NCBI GenBank assembly: GCA_947258465.1
Contig: CAMYIQ010000257.1
Coordinates: forward strand, 1 to 5,909
Length of the DNA: 5,909 bases
Direction: 5' to 3'
DNA from: an uncultured Erythrobacter sp.
GTDB lineage: Bacteria > Pseudomonadota > Alphaproteobacteria > Sphingomonadales > Sphingomonadaceae
Numbering within the stretch: the stretch's first letter is position 1; the number at the start of each line of letters is the position of its first letter. The notes under the pieces were generated by a model that ran no database searches, was not told the origin of the DNA, and saw only the letters and a list, made by a program, of their open reading frames with translations. Of this stretch, positions 1 through 5,810 are shown one piece after another. The position numbers and the translations under genes are program-made.

Positions 1-232
1 CATCCGGCCGCACCAGCCCCATGATCGAATAGAAGCAGGTCGTCTTGCCCGCCCCGTTCGGCCCGAGCAGGCCGAGAACCTCTCCCTTGCCGACGCTGAG
101 GGAAATATCCGTCAGTACGGCGCGCTTGTCGTAGCTCTTGGCAATGGAGATAACTTCGAGCCCGCCCTGCGGAATGGGCGGGGCGGCATCATGCACTGCG
201 GCATTGTCCGAGCTTAATCCGATATCGGCCAT
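1..232 (-). CDS. lptB: LptB, ATP-binding protein of the LPS export ABC transporter (5' part only)
   Basis: LptB is the cytoplasmic ATPase that works with LptF and LptG to extract lipopolysaccharide from the inner membrane and drive it along the Lpt bridge. Only the first 77 codons are present; the gene runs off the left edge. The reverse strand from the ATG at 232 reads MADIGLSSDN..., then GGLEVISIAKSYDKRAVL, and then the Walker A motif GPNGAGKT at about residues 57-64, followed by TCFYSIMGLVRPD. The GLLGPNGAGKTTCFYS context is typical of LptB rather than of other ABC ATPases. The Q-loop, signature motif and Walker B lie outside the window. There are about 22 extra residues before the conserved domain compared with E. 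coli LptB. A second in-frame ATG lies at 244, and neither start has an obvious Shine-Dalgarno sequence, so the start is uncertain by four codons. The gene is divergent from the small membrane protein gene at 430, and no lptA or lptC lies immediately upstream. Confidence 0.9.
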   Translation of the reverse strand, partial: MADIGLSSDNAAVHDAAPPIPQGGLEVISIAKSYDKRAVLTDISLSVGKGEVLGLLGPNGAGKTTCFYSIMGLVRPD

Positions 233-314
233 GCACGGCGACATAGCACGCGAACCGGGCGTGAAAACCCCACGGCCTTGCCTTTTTCGACGAACTGGCA
301 GGATTCGTGCATAG

Positions 315-331
315 GCGCCGGCGCCCGGCGC
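315..331. repeat. GC-rich hairpin in the lptB/430 divergent spacer
   Basis: GCGCCG and CGGCGC form a perfect 6-bp stem with a 5-base loop. The region also contains the 12-base perfect palindrome GGCGCCGGCGCC at 314-325. It lies in the 197-bp spacer between two divergent genes, within what could be the lptB leader. No uracil tract makes it a convincing terminator, and in GC-rich DNA such a stem can arise by chance. I found no convincing -35/-10 pair elsewhere in this spacer. Confidence 0.3.
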
Positions 332-417
332 TTTCCCACATCCCATTGCCCGTTTGCGCAGGATTGCTTGCCAGCGGGCGGCATTTTTGAAACAATGCGA
401 TTCGGGCAGGAGAAACA

Positions 418-425
418 GGGAGAGG
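418..425 (+). promoter_or_regulatory. Shine-Dalgarno sequence supporting the GTG start at 430
   Basis: GGGAGAGG ends four bases before the GTG at 430. It is the clearest purine-rich ribosome binding site in the left part of the window. It favours the GTG start over the in-frame ATG at 505, which has only AAGG-like bases close before it. Confidence 0.6.
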
Positions 426-429
426 CGCA

Positions 430-804
430 GTGAACAAGGCGCTCGACGAAAACGATTTCGCAGATGGTCGCTCATCCGCTCGCAAGCGTGATTGGCGCAA
501 GGCGATGAGCGACAATGTGGCGCTCGCCCTGCTGGTTTATACCGCGTTGCAGATTTTCGTGACGGTTCATGCGATGAAGCAGGGATCGTCCTCGATCATG
601 CCCTATCTCGCCCTCGTGGTTCTCGTCGCCGGCATCATTCCCGCCTGCCGCTGGTTCGAACGGCGCTGGATCGGCCTGAGCGACGAAGAGGCCGCCGAAA
701 TCGGTCTGAAACCGGCCTTCCGCCGCGACCAATTGCTGTTGTGGGCATTGGCGATCGGTTTGCCCTTCGCCCTCACGACTTTCTTCAACATCATCTTCGC
801 CTGA
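430..804 (+). CDS. Small three-helix inner-membrane protein, function unknown
   Basis: I do not recognise this 124-residue protein. It has a charged N-terminus of about 28 residues, then three hydrophobic segments at about residues 29-49, 57-76 and 101-123, the last ending at the C-terminus. Between helices 2 and 3 is a charged stretch containing CRWFERRWIGLSDEEAAEIGLKPAFRRD. The positive-inside rule suggests that this loop is cytoplasmic. No cysteine pair, histidine cluster or enzymatic motif is visible. The GTG start is chosen for its Shine-Dalgarno sequence. An ATG at codon 26 (505) would give a 99-residue protein beginning MSDNVALALL just before helix 1, and is a real alternative. It is the first gene of a plus-strand run, 73 bp ahead of the TldE-like gene, and may be co-transcribed with it. 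Membrane protein is a firm call; nothing more specific is supported. Confidence 0.75.
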   Translation: MNKALDENDFADGRSSARKRDWRKAMSDNVALALLVYTALQIFVTVHAMKQGSSSIMPYLALVVLVAGIIPACRWFERRWIGLSDEEAAEIGLKPAFRRDQLLLWALAIGLPFALTTFFNIIFA

Positions 805-877
805 TTTTCGCGGCAGTTGCCAGCACCGCGGCCCGCGCCTACCTCGCGCGGATGATGACCCTTTTCGGCAATCGCCC

Positions 878-2224
878 ATGATGGACAGCAACGCCGCACT
901 CGACCGGTGCCGGGAACTCGTCGACCTTGCCCGTTCGATGGGCGCCGACGCAGCCGATGCCGCCGCGCGCGCCTCTTCTTCCGAAAGCGTCAGCGTGAGG
1001 CTCGGCGCGCTCGAGGAGGTCGAACGTTCGGAAAGCGAGGAGATCGGCCTGCGGGTGTTCGTCGGTCGCCGTTCCGCATCGATCAACACCAGCGATTTCG
1101 CACCCGACGGGCTGAAGCTGCTGGCCCAGCGAGCCGTGGAAATGGCGCGCCTGGCACCGGAGGATCCCTATGGCGGGCTCGCTCCACGCGATGCGCTTTT
1201 CAGCGGCGAACCGCTCGACCTCGACCTCTCGGATCGGTCCGAACCCTCGCCTGCGGATCTGCGCGAAGCGGCGCTTGCTACCGAAGATGCCGCGCGCGCT
1301 GTCGATGGGGTGACCAATTCCAACGGCGGCAGCGCGTCCTATTCGCGCTCGGTCGTCGCGCTGGCCACGTCCAACGGCTTCGCGCGCGGCCATTCGGGTG
1401 GGTCGCATACGCTTTCGGCAAGCGTGGTGGCGGGCGAGGGAGGCGATAAACAGACCGATTATGCCTATCGCACCCAGCGCCACCGTACCGATCTGCCCGA
1501 CCCCGCCGAAATCGGCCGCGAGGCGGGGGAGCGCGCGGTGCGCAAGGTGGGTCCCGGGTCGATCCCGTCGCGCAAAATGCCGGTCGTATTCGATCCGCGC
1601 GTGGGGAGCGGCGTGCTCGGCCATCTGCTTGGGGCGATCGCCGGGCCTTCCATTGCGCGCAAGGCGAGCTTTCTGGTCGGGCGCGAGACGGAACAGCACT
1701 TCGACGAAACCATCCGCATCGTCGAGGATCCGCATCGCCTGCGCGGCCTGCGTTCGCGCCAGTACGACGGCGAGGGCGTGGCGACTGTCGAACGCGCATT
1801 GGTGGAAGACGGACGCATCACCGGCTGGCTCACCAATGTCGCCAGTGCCGCGCAGCTCGGCCTCGGCCTGACAGGCCATGCCAGCCGCGGCGGCGGCGGA
1901 TCGCCGGGCATAGCCGTGAGCAATGTCGTCATGGAAGCGGGATCGCAATCGGTCGCGGACCTCATCGCCGATATCGAAGACGGTCTGTTCGTGACCGACC
2001 TCTTCGGCCAGGGCGTCAATCTCGTCACCGGCGATTACAGCCGCGGGGCGAGCGGGCTGCGTATCCGCAATGGCGAACTGGCCGGGCCGGTCGCCGAAAT
2101 CACAATCGCAAGCACGCTGCCGGACATGTTCCGCGCACTGGTGCCCGCGGACGATCTGGAACTGGTGCGCGGGGTGGATGTGCCGACCTTCCGCATCGAT
2201 GGCATGTCGGTGGCGGGCCAGTGA
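878..2224 (+). CDS. tldE: TldE/PmbA-type protein of the TldD metallopeptidase family
   Basis: TldE (PmbA) is the partner of the metallopeptidase TldD. In E. coli the cytosolic TldD/TldE heterodimer degrades unfolded peptides, removes the leader of microcin B17 and processes CcdA. The 448-residue length fits the family. Family landmarks are GLRVFVGRRSASINTSDF (about residues 57-74), GVLGHLLGAIAGPSIARKAS (245-264), the RQYDGEG motif (294-300), and the C-terminal block from GLFVTDLFGQGVNLVTGDYS to GPVAEITIASTL (about 369-414). The HExxxH zinc motif of TldD is absent: the equivalent place reads GHLLGAIAG. This marks the protein as the non-metal subunit. No TldD gene lies in the window, so its partner must be elsewhere. 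Two adjacent ATGs (878 and 881) could serve as start, and neither has a clear Shine-Dalgarno sequence. The stop overlaps the next start as GTGA. Confidence 0.93.
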   Translation: MMDSNAALDRCRELVDLARSMGADAADAAARASSSESVSVRLGALEEVERSESEEIGLRVFVGRRSASINTSDFAPDGLKLLAQRAVEMARLAPEDPYGGLAPRDALFSGEPLDLDLSDRSEPSPADLREAALATEDAARAVDGVTNSNGGSASYSRSVVALATSNGFARGHSGGSHTLSASVVAGEGGDKQTDYAYRTQRHRTDLPDPAEIGREAGERAVRKVGPGSIPSRKMPVVFDPRVGSGVLGHLLGAIAGPSIARKASFLVGRETEQHFDETIRIVEDPHRLRGLRSRQYDGEGVATVERALVEDGRITGWLTNVASAAQLGLGLTGHASRGGGGSPGIAVSNVVMEAGSQSVADLIADIEDGLFVTDLFGQGVNLVTGDYSRGASGLRIRNGELAGPVAEITIASTLPDMFRALVPADDLELVRGVDVPTFRIDGMSVAGQ

Positions 2225-3594
2225 CGCGGCTTCTCGCCGTCCTTGCCCTGATCTGGGCGATGCCGCTGGCAGCACAGCTCGACGCGCCGGCCGAACCGGT
2301 CGAGACACCCACGCCCGTCCAGACCATCGCCGCGACACAGGAAGCGGGCGCCGACGAACAGATCGCCGAACGCATCGCCGGAATCTTCGCCGAATTGCCT
2401 GCCTTTACCGGCGTCGAGGTCGAGGTTAGCGAGGGCGTCGTCGCTCTTTCCGGCACTGTGCCCAAGGCCGAGGATATCGATCGCGCCGAGGCGATCGTGA
2501 ACCGGATATCCGGTGTCGTCACGATCGAAAACGGGCTGGAACGCGACCTGTCGGTATCCGCCGACAGCGCCGGTATTTCGGTTCTGGGCGAGCGTTGGGA
2601 CGCTTTCGTCAGCGCGCTGCCGCTGATTGCCGCCGCGCTCGGTGTGTGGTTCCTCATCGCGGCGGCGGGCTATGTCATCGCCGGGCTGGGCGCTTTGTGG
2701 CACCGCATCGCTCCCAACAGTTTCCTGGCCGAACTGATCGCCAGCGCGATCCGCTTCGTGTTCTTCATCGGCGGCCTGGTGGTGGCTCTGGACATGATCG
2801 GAGCCACGGCTCTGCTTGGCGCGGTGCTGGGCGGGGCGGGCGTGATCGGCATCGCGCTGGGCTTTGCCATGCGCGATACGATCGAGAATTACGTCGCCTC
2901 GCTCATGCTCAGCCTGCGTCAGCCTTTCCGCGCCAATGACTGGGTTCAGATCGATACGTATGAGGGGCGGGTGATCCGTCTGACCAGCCGCGCGACCGTG
3001 CTGATGACGCTGGACGGCAATCACCTGCGTATTCCCAACGGCCAGGTGTTTCGCGCGGTGATTCTCAATTTCACGCGCAATCCGCAGCGGCGTTTCCAGT
3101 TCGATCTGGGAGTCGATGCCGATGACGATGCCCGCGCCGCGCGCCAATTGGGGCGCGATACGCTGGCCGCGCTGGATTTTGTCCTCGACGATCCGCCGCC
3201 CGAAGCGCGGATTATCGAGGTCGGCGATTCGAATGTCGTGATTCGCTTCCTCGGCTGGGTCGACCAGCGCGAGACCGATTGGTGGAAGGGCCAGAGCCAG
3301 GCCATCCCCGCCGTGAAGCGGGCTTTGGAAGAGGCCGGGTTCGGCCTGCCCGAGCCGATCTATCGCCTTCGTTTCGACCCGCGTTCGGCCACGGTACCCT
3401 TCGCCACCGAAGCCACCGCCGGACCCGCTAAGCAGCGTGAGGAGAAGGCGAAGCCGGTGCGCGAAATAACCGTGACCGAGACCGAAGAAGACGTTCGCCC
3501 GGCCGACGAGATTGCCGCCATGGTCGATGAGGAACGGCGCACGGGAGAGGAGCAGGATAAGGACCTGCTCGATACATCTCGCCCGGTCGAATAG
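2221..3594 (+). CDS. MscS-family mechanosensitive channel with signal peptide and periplasmic BON domain
   Basis: This 457-residue protein should form a tension-gated inner-membrane channel that releases solutes on osmotic downshock. Reading in order: a signal peptide at residues 1-18 (MTRLLAVLALIWAMPLAA, probable cleavage before QLD); a Pro/Thr/Ala linker; a BON-like domain at about 45-110 (EQIAERIAGIFAEL, then GVVALSGTVPKAEDIDRAE and ISGVVTIENGLE); three membrane helices at about 132-157, 170-192 and 194-217. The last is Gly/Ala-rich and continues into GFAMRDTIENYVASLMLSLRQPFRANDWVQI, the MscS pore helix and beta-domain entry. IPNGQVF and NFTRNPQRR follow at about 271-291, then the alpha/beta C-terminal domain to about 385. 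A charged tail of about 70 residues ends the protein. With the signal cleaved, BON is periplasmic and three helices put the C-terminus in the cytoplasm, as in MscS. The GTG start overlaps the tldE stop by 4 bp, suggesting coupled translation. Confidence 0.9.
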   Translation: MTRLLAVLALIWAMPLAAQLDAPAEPVETPTPVQTIAATQEAGADEQIAERIAGIFAELPAFTGVEVEVSEGVVALSGTVPKAEDIDRAEAIVNRISGVVTIENGLERDLSVSADSAGISVLGERWDAFVSALPLIAAALGVWFLIAAAGYVIAGLGALWHRIAPNSFLAELIASAIRFVFFIGGLVVALDMIGATALLGAVLGGAGVIGIALGFAMRDTIENYVASLMLSLRQPFRANDWVQIDTYEGRVIRLTSRATVLMTLDGNHLRIPNGQVFRAVILNFTRNPQRRFQFDLGVDADDDARAARQLGRDTLAALDFVLDDPPPEARIIEVGDSNVVIRFLGWVDQRETDWWKGQSQAIPAVKRALEEAGFGLPEPIYRLRFDPRSATVPFATEATAGPAKQREEKAKPVREITVTETEEDVRPADEIAAMVDEERRTGEEQDKDLLDTSRPVE

Positions 3595-3610
3595 CTGCCG
3601 CTGGCACTAA

Positions 3611-3630
3611 GGGGCGCGTGGCGGCGCCCC
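3611..3630. terminator. Probable bidirectional terminator hairpin between mscS-like gene and ppa
   Basis: GGGGCGC and GCGCCCC form a perfect 7-bp GC stem around a 6-base loop. It begins 16 bases after the channel gene stop and lies 16 bases beyond the convergent ppa stop. On the plus strand a pyrimidine-rich, T-containing stretch follows (ttcctcttacttttcc, 3641-3656), but too far away for a textbook uracil tract. Position between convergent genes is the main support. Confidence 0.5.
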
Positions 3631-3646
3631 CTGGCCCGGCTTCCTC

Positions 3647-4180
3647 TTACTTTTCCGCCTTGTAGCGATCAACCGCTTCGATGACGATGCGCTTGGCCTC
3701 TGCGGCGTCGCCCCAATTGCCGATGCGCACCCACTTTTCCTTTTCCAGGTCTTTATAGTGGGTGAAGAAGTGCTCGATCTGCTGGAAAATGATCGAGGGC
3801 AGGTCCTTTGTTTCGGCGACATCCGAATAATAGGGGAAGGTGGTATCGATCGGCACGCAGATCAGTTTCTCGTCTCCGCCATGCTCGTCTTCCAGGTTGA
3901 GCACGCCAATCGGGCGCGAACGGACGATGCAGCCCGGGATGAAGGGGGAGCGTGCGATCACCAGCGCGTCGAGCGGATCGCCATCGGGCGAGAGCGTATG
4001 CGGAATGAAACCGTAATTGGCCGGATAGCGCATCGGCGTATGCAGGATACGGTCGACGAACAGCGCGCCCGATTCCTTGTCGAATTCATATTTCACCGGT
4101 TCGCCGCCAGTCGGCACTTCGATGATGACGTTGAGGCTTTCCGGCACATTGTCGCCGGTCGGAATCTTGTCGATGCGCAT
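3647..4180 (-). CDS. ppa: Inorganic pyrophosphatase, family I (soluble)
   Basis: The enzyme hydrolyses pyrophosphate to two phosphates in the cytosol with Mg2+, pulling nucleotide, aminoacyl-tRNA and DNA/RNA synthesis forward. The 177-residue length matches bacterial family I enzymes (E. coli 176). Active-site features are in the expected places: K30 and E32 in VKYEFDKESGALFVDR, R44, Y56 in YPANYGF, the signature DGDPLDA at residues 66-72 with its three metal-binding aspartates (D66, D68, D71), D98 and D103 followed by K105 in EDEHGGDEKL, and Y142-K143 in HYKDLEKEKW. No key residue is missing. The ATG at 4180 has a GGGAAGAG-type purine stretch about six bases upstream, a plausible ribosome binding site. 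The gene is a single unit, convergent with the channel gene and divergent from hisS, with 194 bp of shared upstream sequence. Confidence 0.97.
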   Translation of the reverse strand: MRIDKIPTGDNVPESLNVIIEVPTGGEPVKYEFDKESGALFVDRILHTPMRYPANYGFIPHTLSPDGDPLDALVIARSPFIPGCIVRSRPIGVLNLEDEHGGDEKLICVPIDTTFPYYSDVAETKDLPSIIFQQIEHFFTHYKDLEKEKWVRIGNWGDAAEAKRIVIEAVDRYKAEK

Positions 4181-4331
4181 CCGCTACTCTTCCCGCAAAT
4201 TTCGGTTTCGCCCCTCTCCCCAGAAAGACTTCGCCGGGCGGATAGCGGGGCGGGGCGCAGGCGTAAACAGGGACTTTCGTCGATAGCCTCCACTTGCCCT
4301 GCCCCGCTTCCTGCCCGCATCGGACCATCGC

Positions 4332-4337
4332 TATAGA
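4332..4337 (+). promoter_or_regulatory. Possible -10 element for hisS
   Basis: TATAGA stands out in the GC-rich spacer 38 bases before the hisS ATG. The best upstream match to a -35 box is TTCCTG at 4308-4313, with an 18-base gap, which is poor. If used, transcription would begin near 4343-4345, giving a leader of about 30 bases without a clear Shine-Dalgarno sequence. It is offered as a candidate only. No convincing promoter for ppa was seen on the other strand. Confidence 0.22.
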
Positions 4338-4374
4338 TTGCGGACCCGCGCAGTTCGCTCTAATCGCGCGCACC

Positions 4375-5616
4375 ATGCCCAAGACACCCCAAGCCATTCG
4401 CGGAACCCAGGACATTTTCGGCGCCGATGCGGAAGCCTTCGCCTTCGTCGTCGAAACCTTCGAACGCGTGCGCAAGCTCTATCGCTTTCGCCGCGTCGAA
4501 ATGCCCGTGTTCGAGAAAACCGAAGTGTTCAGCCGTGCGATCGGCGAGACGACCGATGTCGTCAGCAAGGAAATGTACTCCTTCGACGATCGCGGCGGGG
4601 AAAGCCTGACGCTGCGGCCCGAATTCACTGCCGGGATCGCGCGCGCTTTTCTGTCGAACGGCTGGCAGCAGCATGCGCCGCTCAAGGTTGCGACGCATGG
4701 GCCGCTGTTCCGTTACGAACGCCCGCAAAAAGGGCGCTATCGCCAGTTCCACCAGATCGACGCCGAGATCATCGGCGCGGCCGAACCGCAGGCCGATGTC
4801 GAACTCCTGGCGATGGCCGACCAGCTTCTGACGGAACTGGGGATCGAAGGCGTCACGCTGCACCTCAACACGCTCGGCGATGGCGATAGCCGCGAAGCCT
4901 GGCGCGCCGCGCTGGTCGAGCATTTCCGCAGCGTGAAGGACGAGCTTTCGGAAGATTCGCAAGAGCGACTCGAAAAGAACCCGCTGCGCATCCTCGACAG
5001 CAAGGACCGCCGCGATAAGCGCTTCGTCGCCGACGCGCCGAAAATCGACCAGTTCCTCTCGGACGACGCGCGCGCCTTCTTCGATGCCGTCACCAGCGGC
5101 CTCGATGCGGCGGGCGTGAAATGGACGCGCGCGGAAAGCCTCGTGCGTGGGCTCGACTATTACCGCCACACCGCCTTCGAATTCATCCCCGACGAGGGCA
5201 GCGATGCGGCGGGCAAGCTCGGCAGCCAGAGCACCATCCTCGGCGGCGGTCGCTATGATGGCCTGATGGAAAGCCTCGGCGGCGCGCCGACGCCCGCAGT
5301 CGGCTGGGCCGCCGGGATCGAGCGGCTGGCGATGCTGGTGGGGGAGTTGGAAGAAGAGCGCCTCGAAGCAATGGTGCTCGTGGAAAATGATGCCGGAATG
5401 GCTGCGGCAATCGAGTTGCTATCCGATCTGCGAGCCGGCGGCGTCACCGCCGACATCATGGCTTCGGGCTCGCCGAAGAAACGCTACGACAAGGCGGTCA
5501 AACAAAAGCCACAGCATATTCTCAGGGTCGATGAACGCGGCTATCATGGAATCTCGGGCGAAGGGGATACCAGCAGGATCGTGGCTGCCATCAACCGGCA
5601 CTCTGTATCACCCTGA
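4375..5616 (+). CDS. hisS: Histidyl-tRNA synthetase
   Basis: This class II synthetase charges tRNA-His with histidine using ATP. The 413 residues from the chosen ATG match the usual length. It opens MPKTPQAIRGTQDIFG, the normal bacterial HisRS beginning. Landmarks in order: motif 1 around RRVEMPVFEKTEVFSR (39-54), SKEMYSF (64-70), TLRPEFTAGIAR (79-90), motif 2 with FRYERPQKGRYRQFHQ (112-127), the histidine-binding LVRGLDYYRHTAFEF (256-270) and GGGRYDGL (290-297), then motif 3 GWAAGIERLAM (310-320). A shortish anticodon-binding domain follows, with SPKKRYDKAVKQ at about 366-377. The open frame extends 27 codons upstream to an ATG at 4294, but that extension (MPCPASCPHRT...) is not like HisRS, so 4375 is preferred despite lacking a clear ribosome binding site. 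The last residues (SVSP) and the stop codon run into the first downstream hairpin repeat. Confidence 0.96.
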   Translation: MPKTPQAIRGTQDIFGADAEAFAFVVETFERVRKLYRFRRVEMPVFEKTEVFSRAIGETTDVVSKEMYSFDDRGGESLTLRPEFTAGIARAFLSNGWQQHAPLKVATHGPLFRYERPQKGRYRQFHQIDAEIIGAAEPQADVELLAMADQLLTELGIEGVTLHLNTLGDGDSREAWRAALVEHFRSVKDELSEDSQERLEKNPLRILDSKDRRDKRFVADAPKIDQFLSDDARAFFDAVTSGLDAAGVKWTRAESLVRGLDYYRHTAFEFIPDEGSDAAGKLGSQSTILGGGRYDGLMESLGGAPTPAVGWAAGIERLAMLVGELEEERLEAMVLVENDAGMAAAIELLSDLRAGGVTADIMASGSPKKRYDKAVKQKPQHILRVDERGYHGISGEGDTSRIVAAINRHSVSP

Positions 5617-5631
5617 ACTTGTTCCAGGGCC
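5609..5631 (+). repeat. Palindromic repeat element 1 (contains the hisS stop codon)
   Basis: CCCTG at 5611-5615 pairs with CAGGG at 5625-5629 around an AACTTGTTC centre. Compared with the inverted copy at 5670-5692, one T-to-C change at 5624 weakens the inner stem. The hisS TGA (5614-5616) is inside the left arm. The core CTGAACTTGTTCCAG (5613-5627) matches the reverse complement of 5674-5688 at 14 of 15 positions. Confidence 0.75.
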
Positions 5632-5634
5632 CAT

Positions 5635-5658
5635 CTCGCCGATAGCGCCGTCGGTGAG
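5635..5658. repeat. Inner stem within the first repeat unit
   Basis: CTCGCCGA (5635-5642) can pair with TCGGTGAG (5651-5658), with seven Watson-Crick pairs and one G-T wobble across an 8-base loop. It sits between palindromes 1 and 2, so the whole stretch 5609-5692 could fold as one long hairpin or cruciform. Confidence 0.4.
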
Positions 5659-5669
5659 GGGGCGGGATG

Positions 5670-5692
5670 GATGCTGAAACAAGTTCAGCATG
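5670..5692 (-). repeat. Palindromic repeat element 2 (inverted copy of element 1)
   Basis: ATGCTGAA (5671-5678) and TTCAGCAT (5684-5691) are a perfect 8-bp inverted repeat with a 5-base loop. Read on the minus strand it carries the same CTTGT loop as element 1. Centre-to-centre distance from element 1 is 61 bases. Where it differs from element 1 in the outer stem, both arms change together and pairing is kept. Confidence 0.8.
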
Positions 5693-5696
5693 GCGG

Positions 5697-5723
5697 GGAT
5701 GGGGAGATGCGCCGGTTCCATCC
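5697..5723. repeat. Short inverted repeat linking the two repeat units
   Basis: GGATGG (5697-5702) and CCATCC (5718-5723) are perfect inverted copies 15 bases apart, filling most of the gap between the two hairpin pairs. Six base pairs could be chance, but GATGG and CCATC also flank the first unit (5666-5670 and 5631-5635). Confidence 0.35.
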
Positions 5724-5725
5724 GT

Positions 5726-5748
5726 CACCCCGGACTTGATCCGGGGTG
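5726..5748 (+). repeat. Palindromic repeat element 3, possible hisS terminator
   Basis: CACCCCGGA (5726-5734) and TCCGGGGTG (5740-5748) form a perfect 9-bp stem with a CTTGA loop. A T-rich stretch (ctttctttt, 5752-5760) follows three bases later, so on the plus strand it has the form of an intrinsic terminator about 110 bases after the hisS stop. It belongs to the same family as the other three palindromes, so termination may be a by-product of the repeat. Confidence 0.75.
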
Positions 5749-5787
5749 GTGCTTTCTTTTCCAAGTCCCGATCGCAGCAAGAAGCCT

Positions 5788-5810
5788 GATCCCGGGTCGA
5801 GCCCGGGATG
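5788..5810 (-). repeat. Palindromic repeat element 4 (inverted relative of element 3)
   Basis: ATCCCGGG (5789-5796) and CCCGGGAT (5802-5809) form a perfect 8-bp stem around TCGAG. On the minus strand it resembles element 3 at 17 of 23 positions, with loop CTCGA in place of CTTGA. Centre-to-centre distance from element 3 is 62 bases, nearly the same as for elements 1 and 2. The flanks CGTCA (5723-5727, before element 3) and TGACG (5809-5813, after element 4) are also inverted copies. Confidence 0.78.

Noticed and set aside
833..851. Hairpin CCGCGC/GCGCGG between the 430 gene and tldE as a terminator
   Set aside because: The 6-bp stem has no directly following T tract (TTTT comes about ten bases later), and such stems are expected by chance in this base composition.
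839..2338. A 499-codon open frame on the minus strand opposite tldE
   Set aside because: It is fully antisense to a clearly recognisable TldE protein, has an Arg/Ala/His-rich composition with no recognisable motif, and is typical of reverse-frame openness in GC-rich genes. The same applies to 2035-3147 on the minus strand opposite the channel gene.
4294..4374. Upstream ATG as the true hisS start
   Set aside because: The added 27 residues (Cys/Pro-rich, MPCPASCPHRT...) do not resemble HisRS, while MPKTPQAIRGTQD at 4375 is the standard N-terminus.
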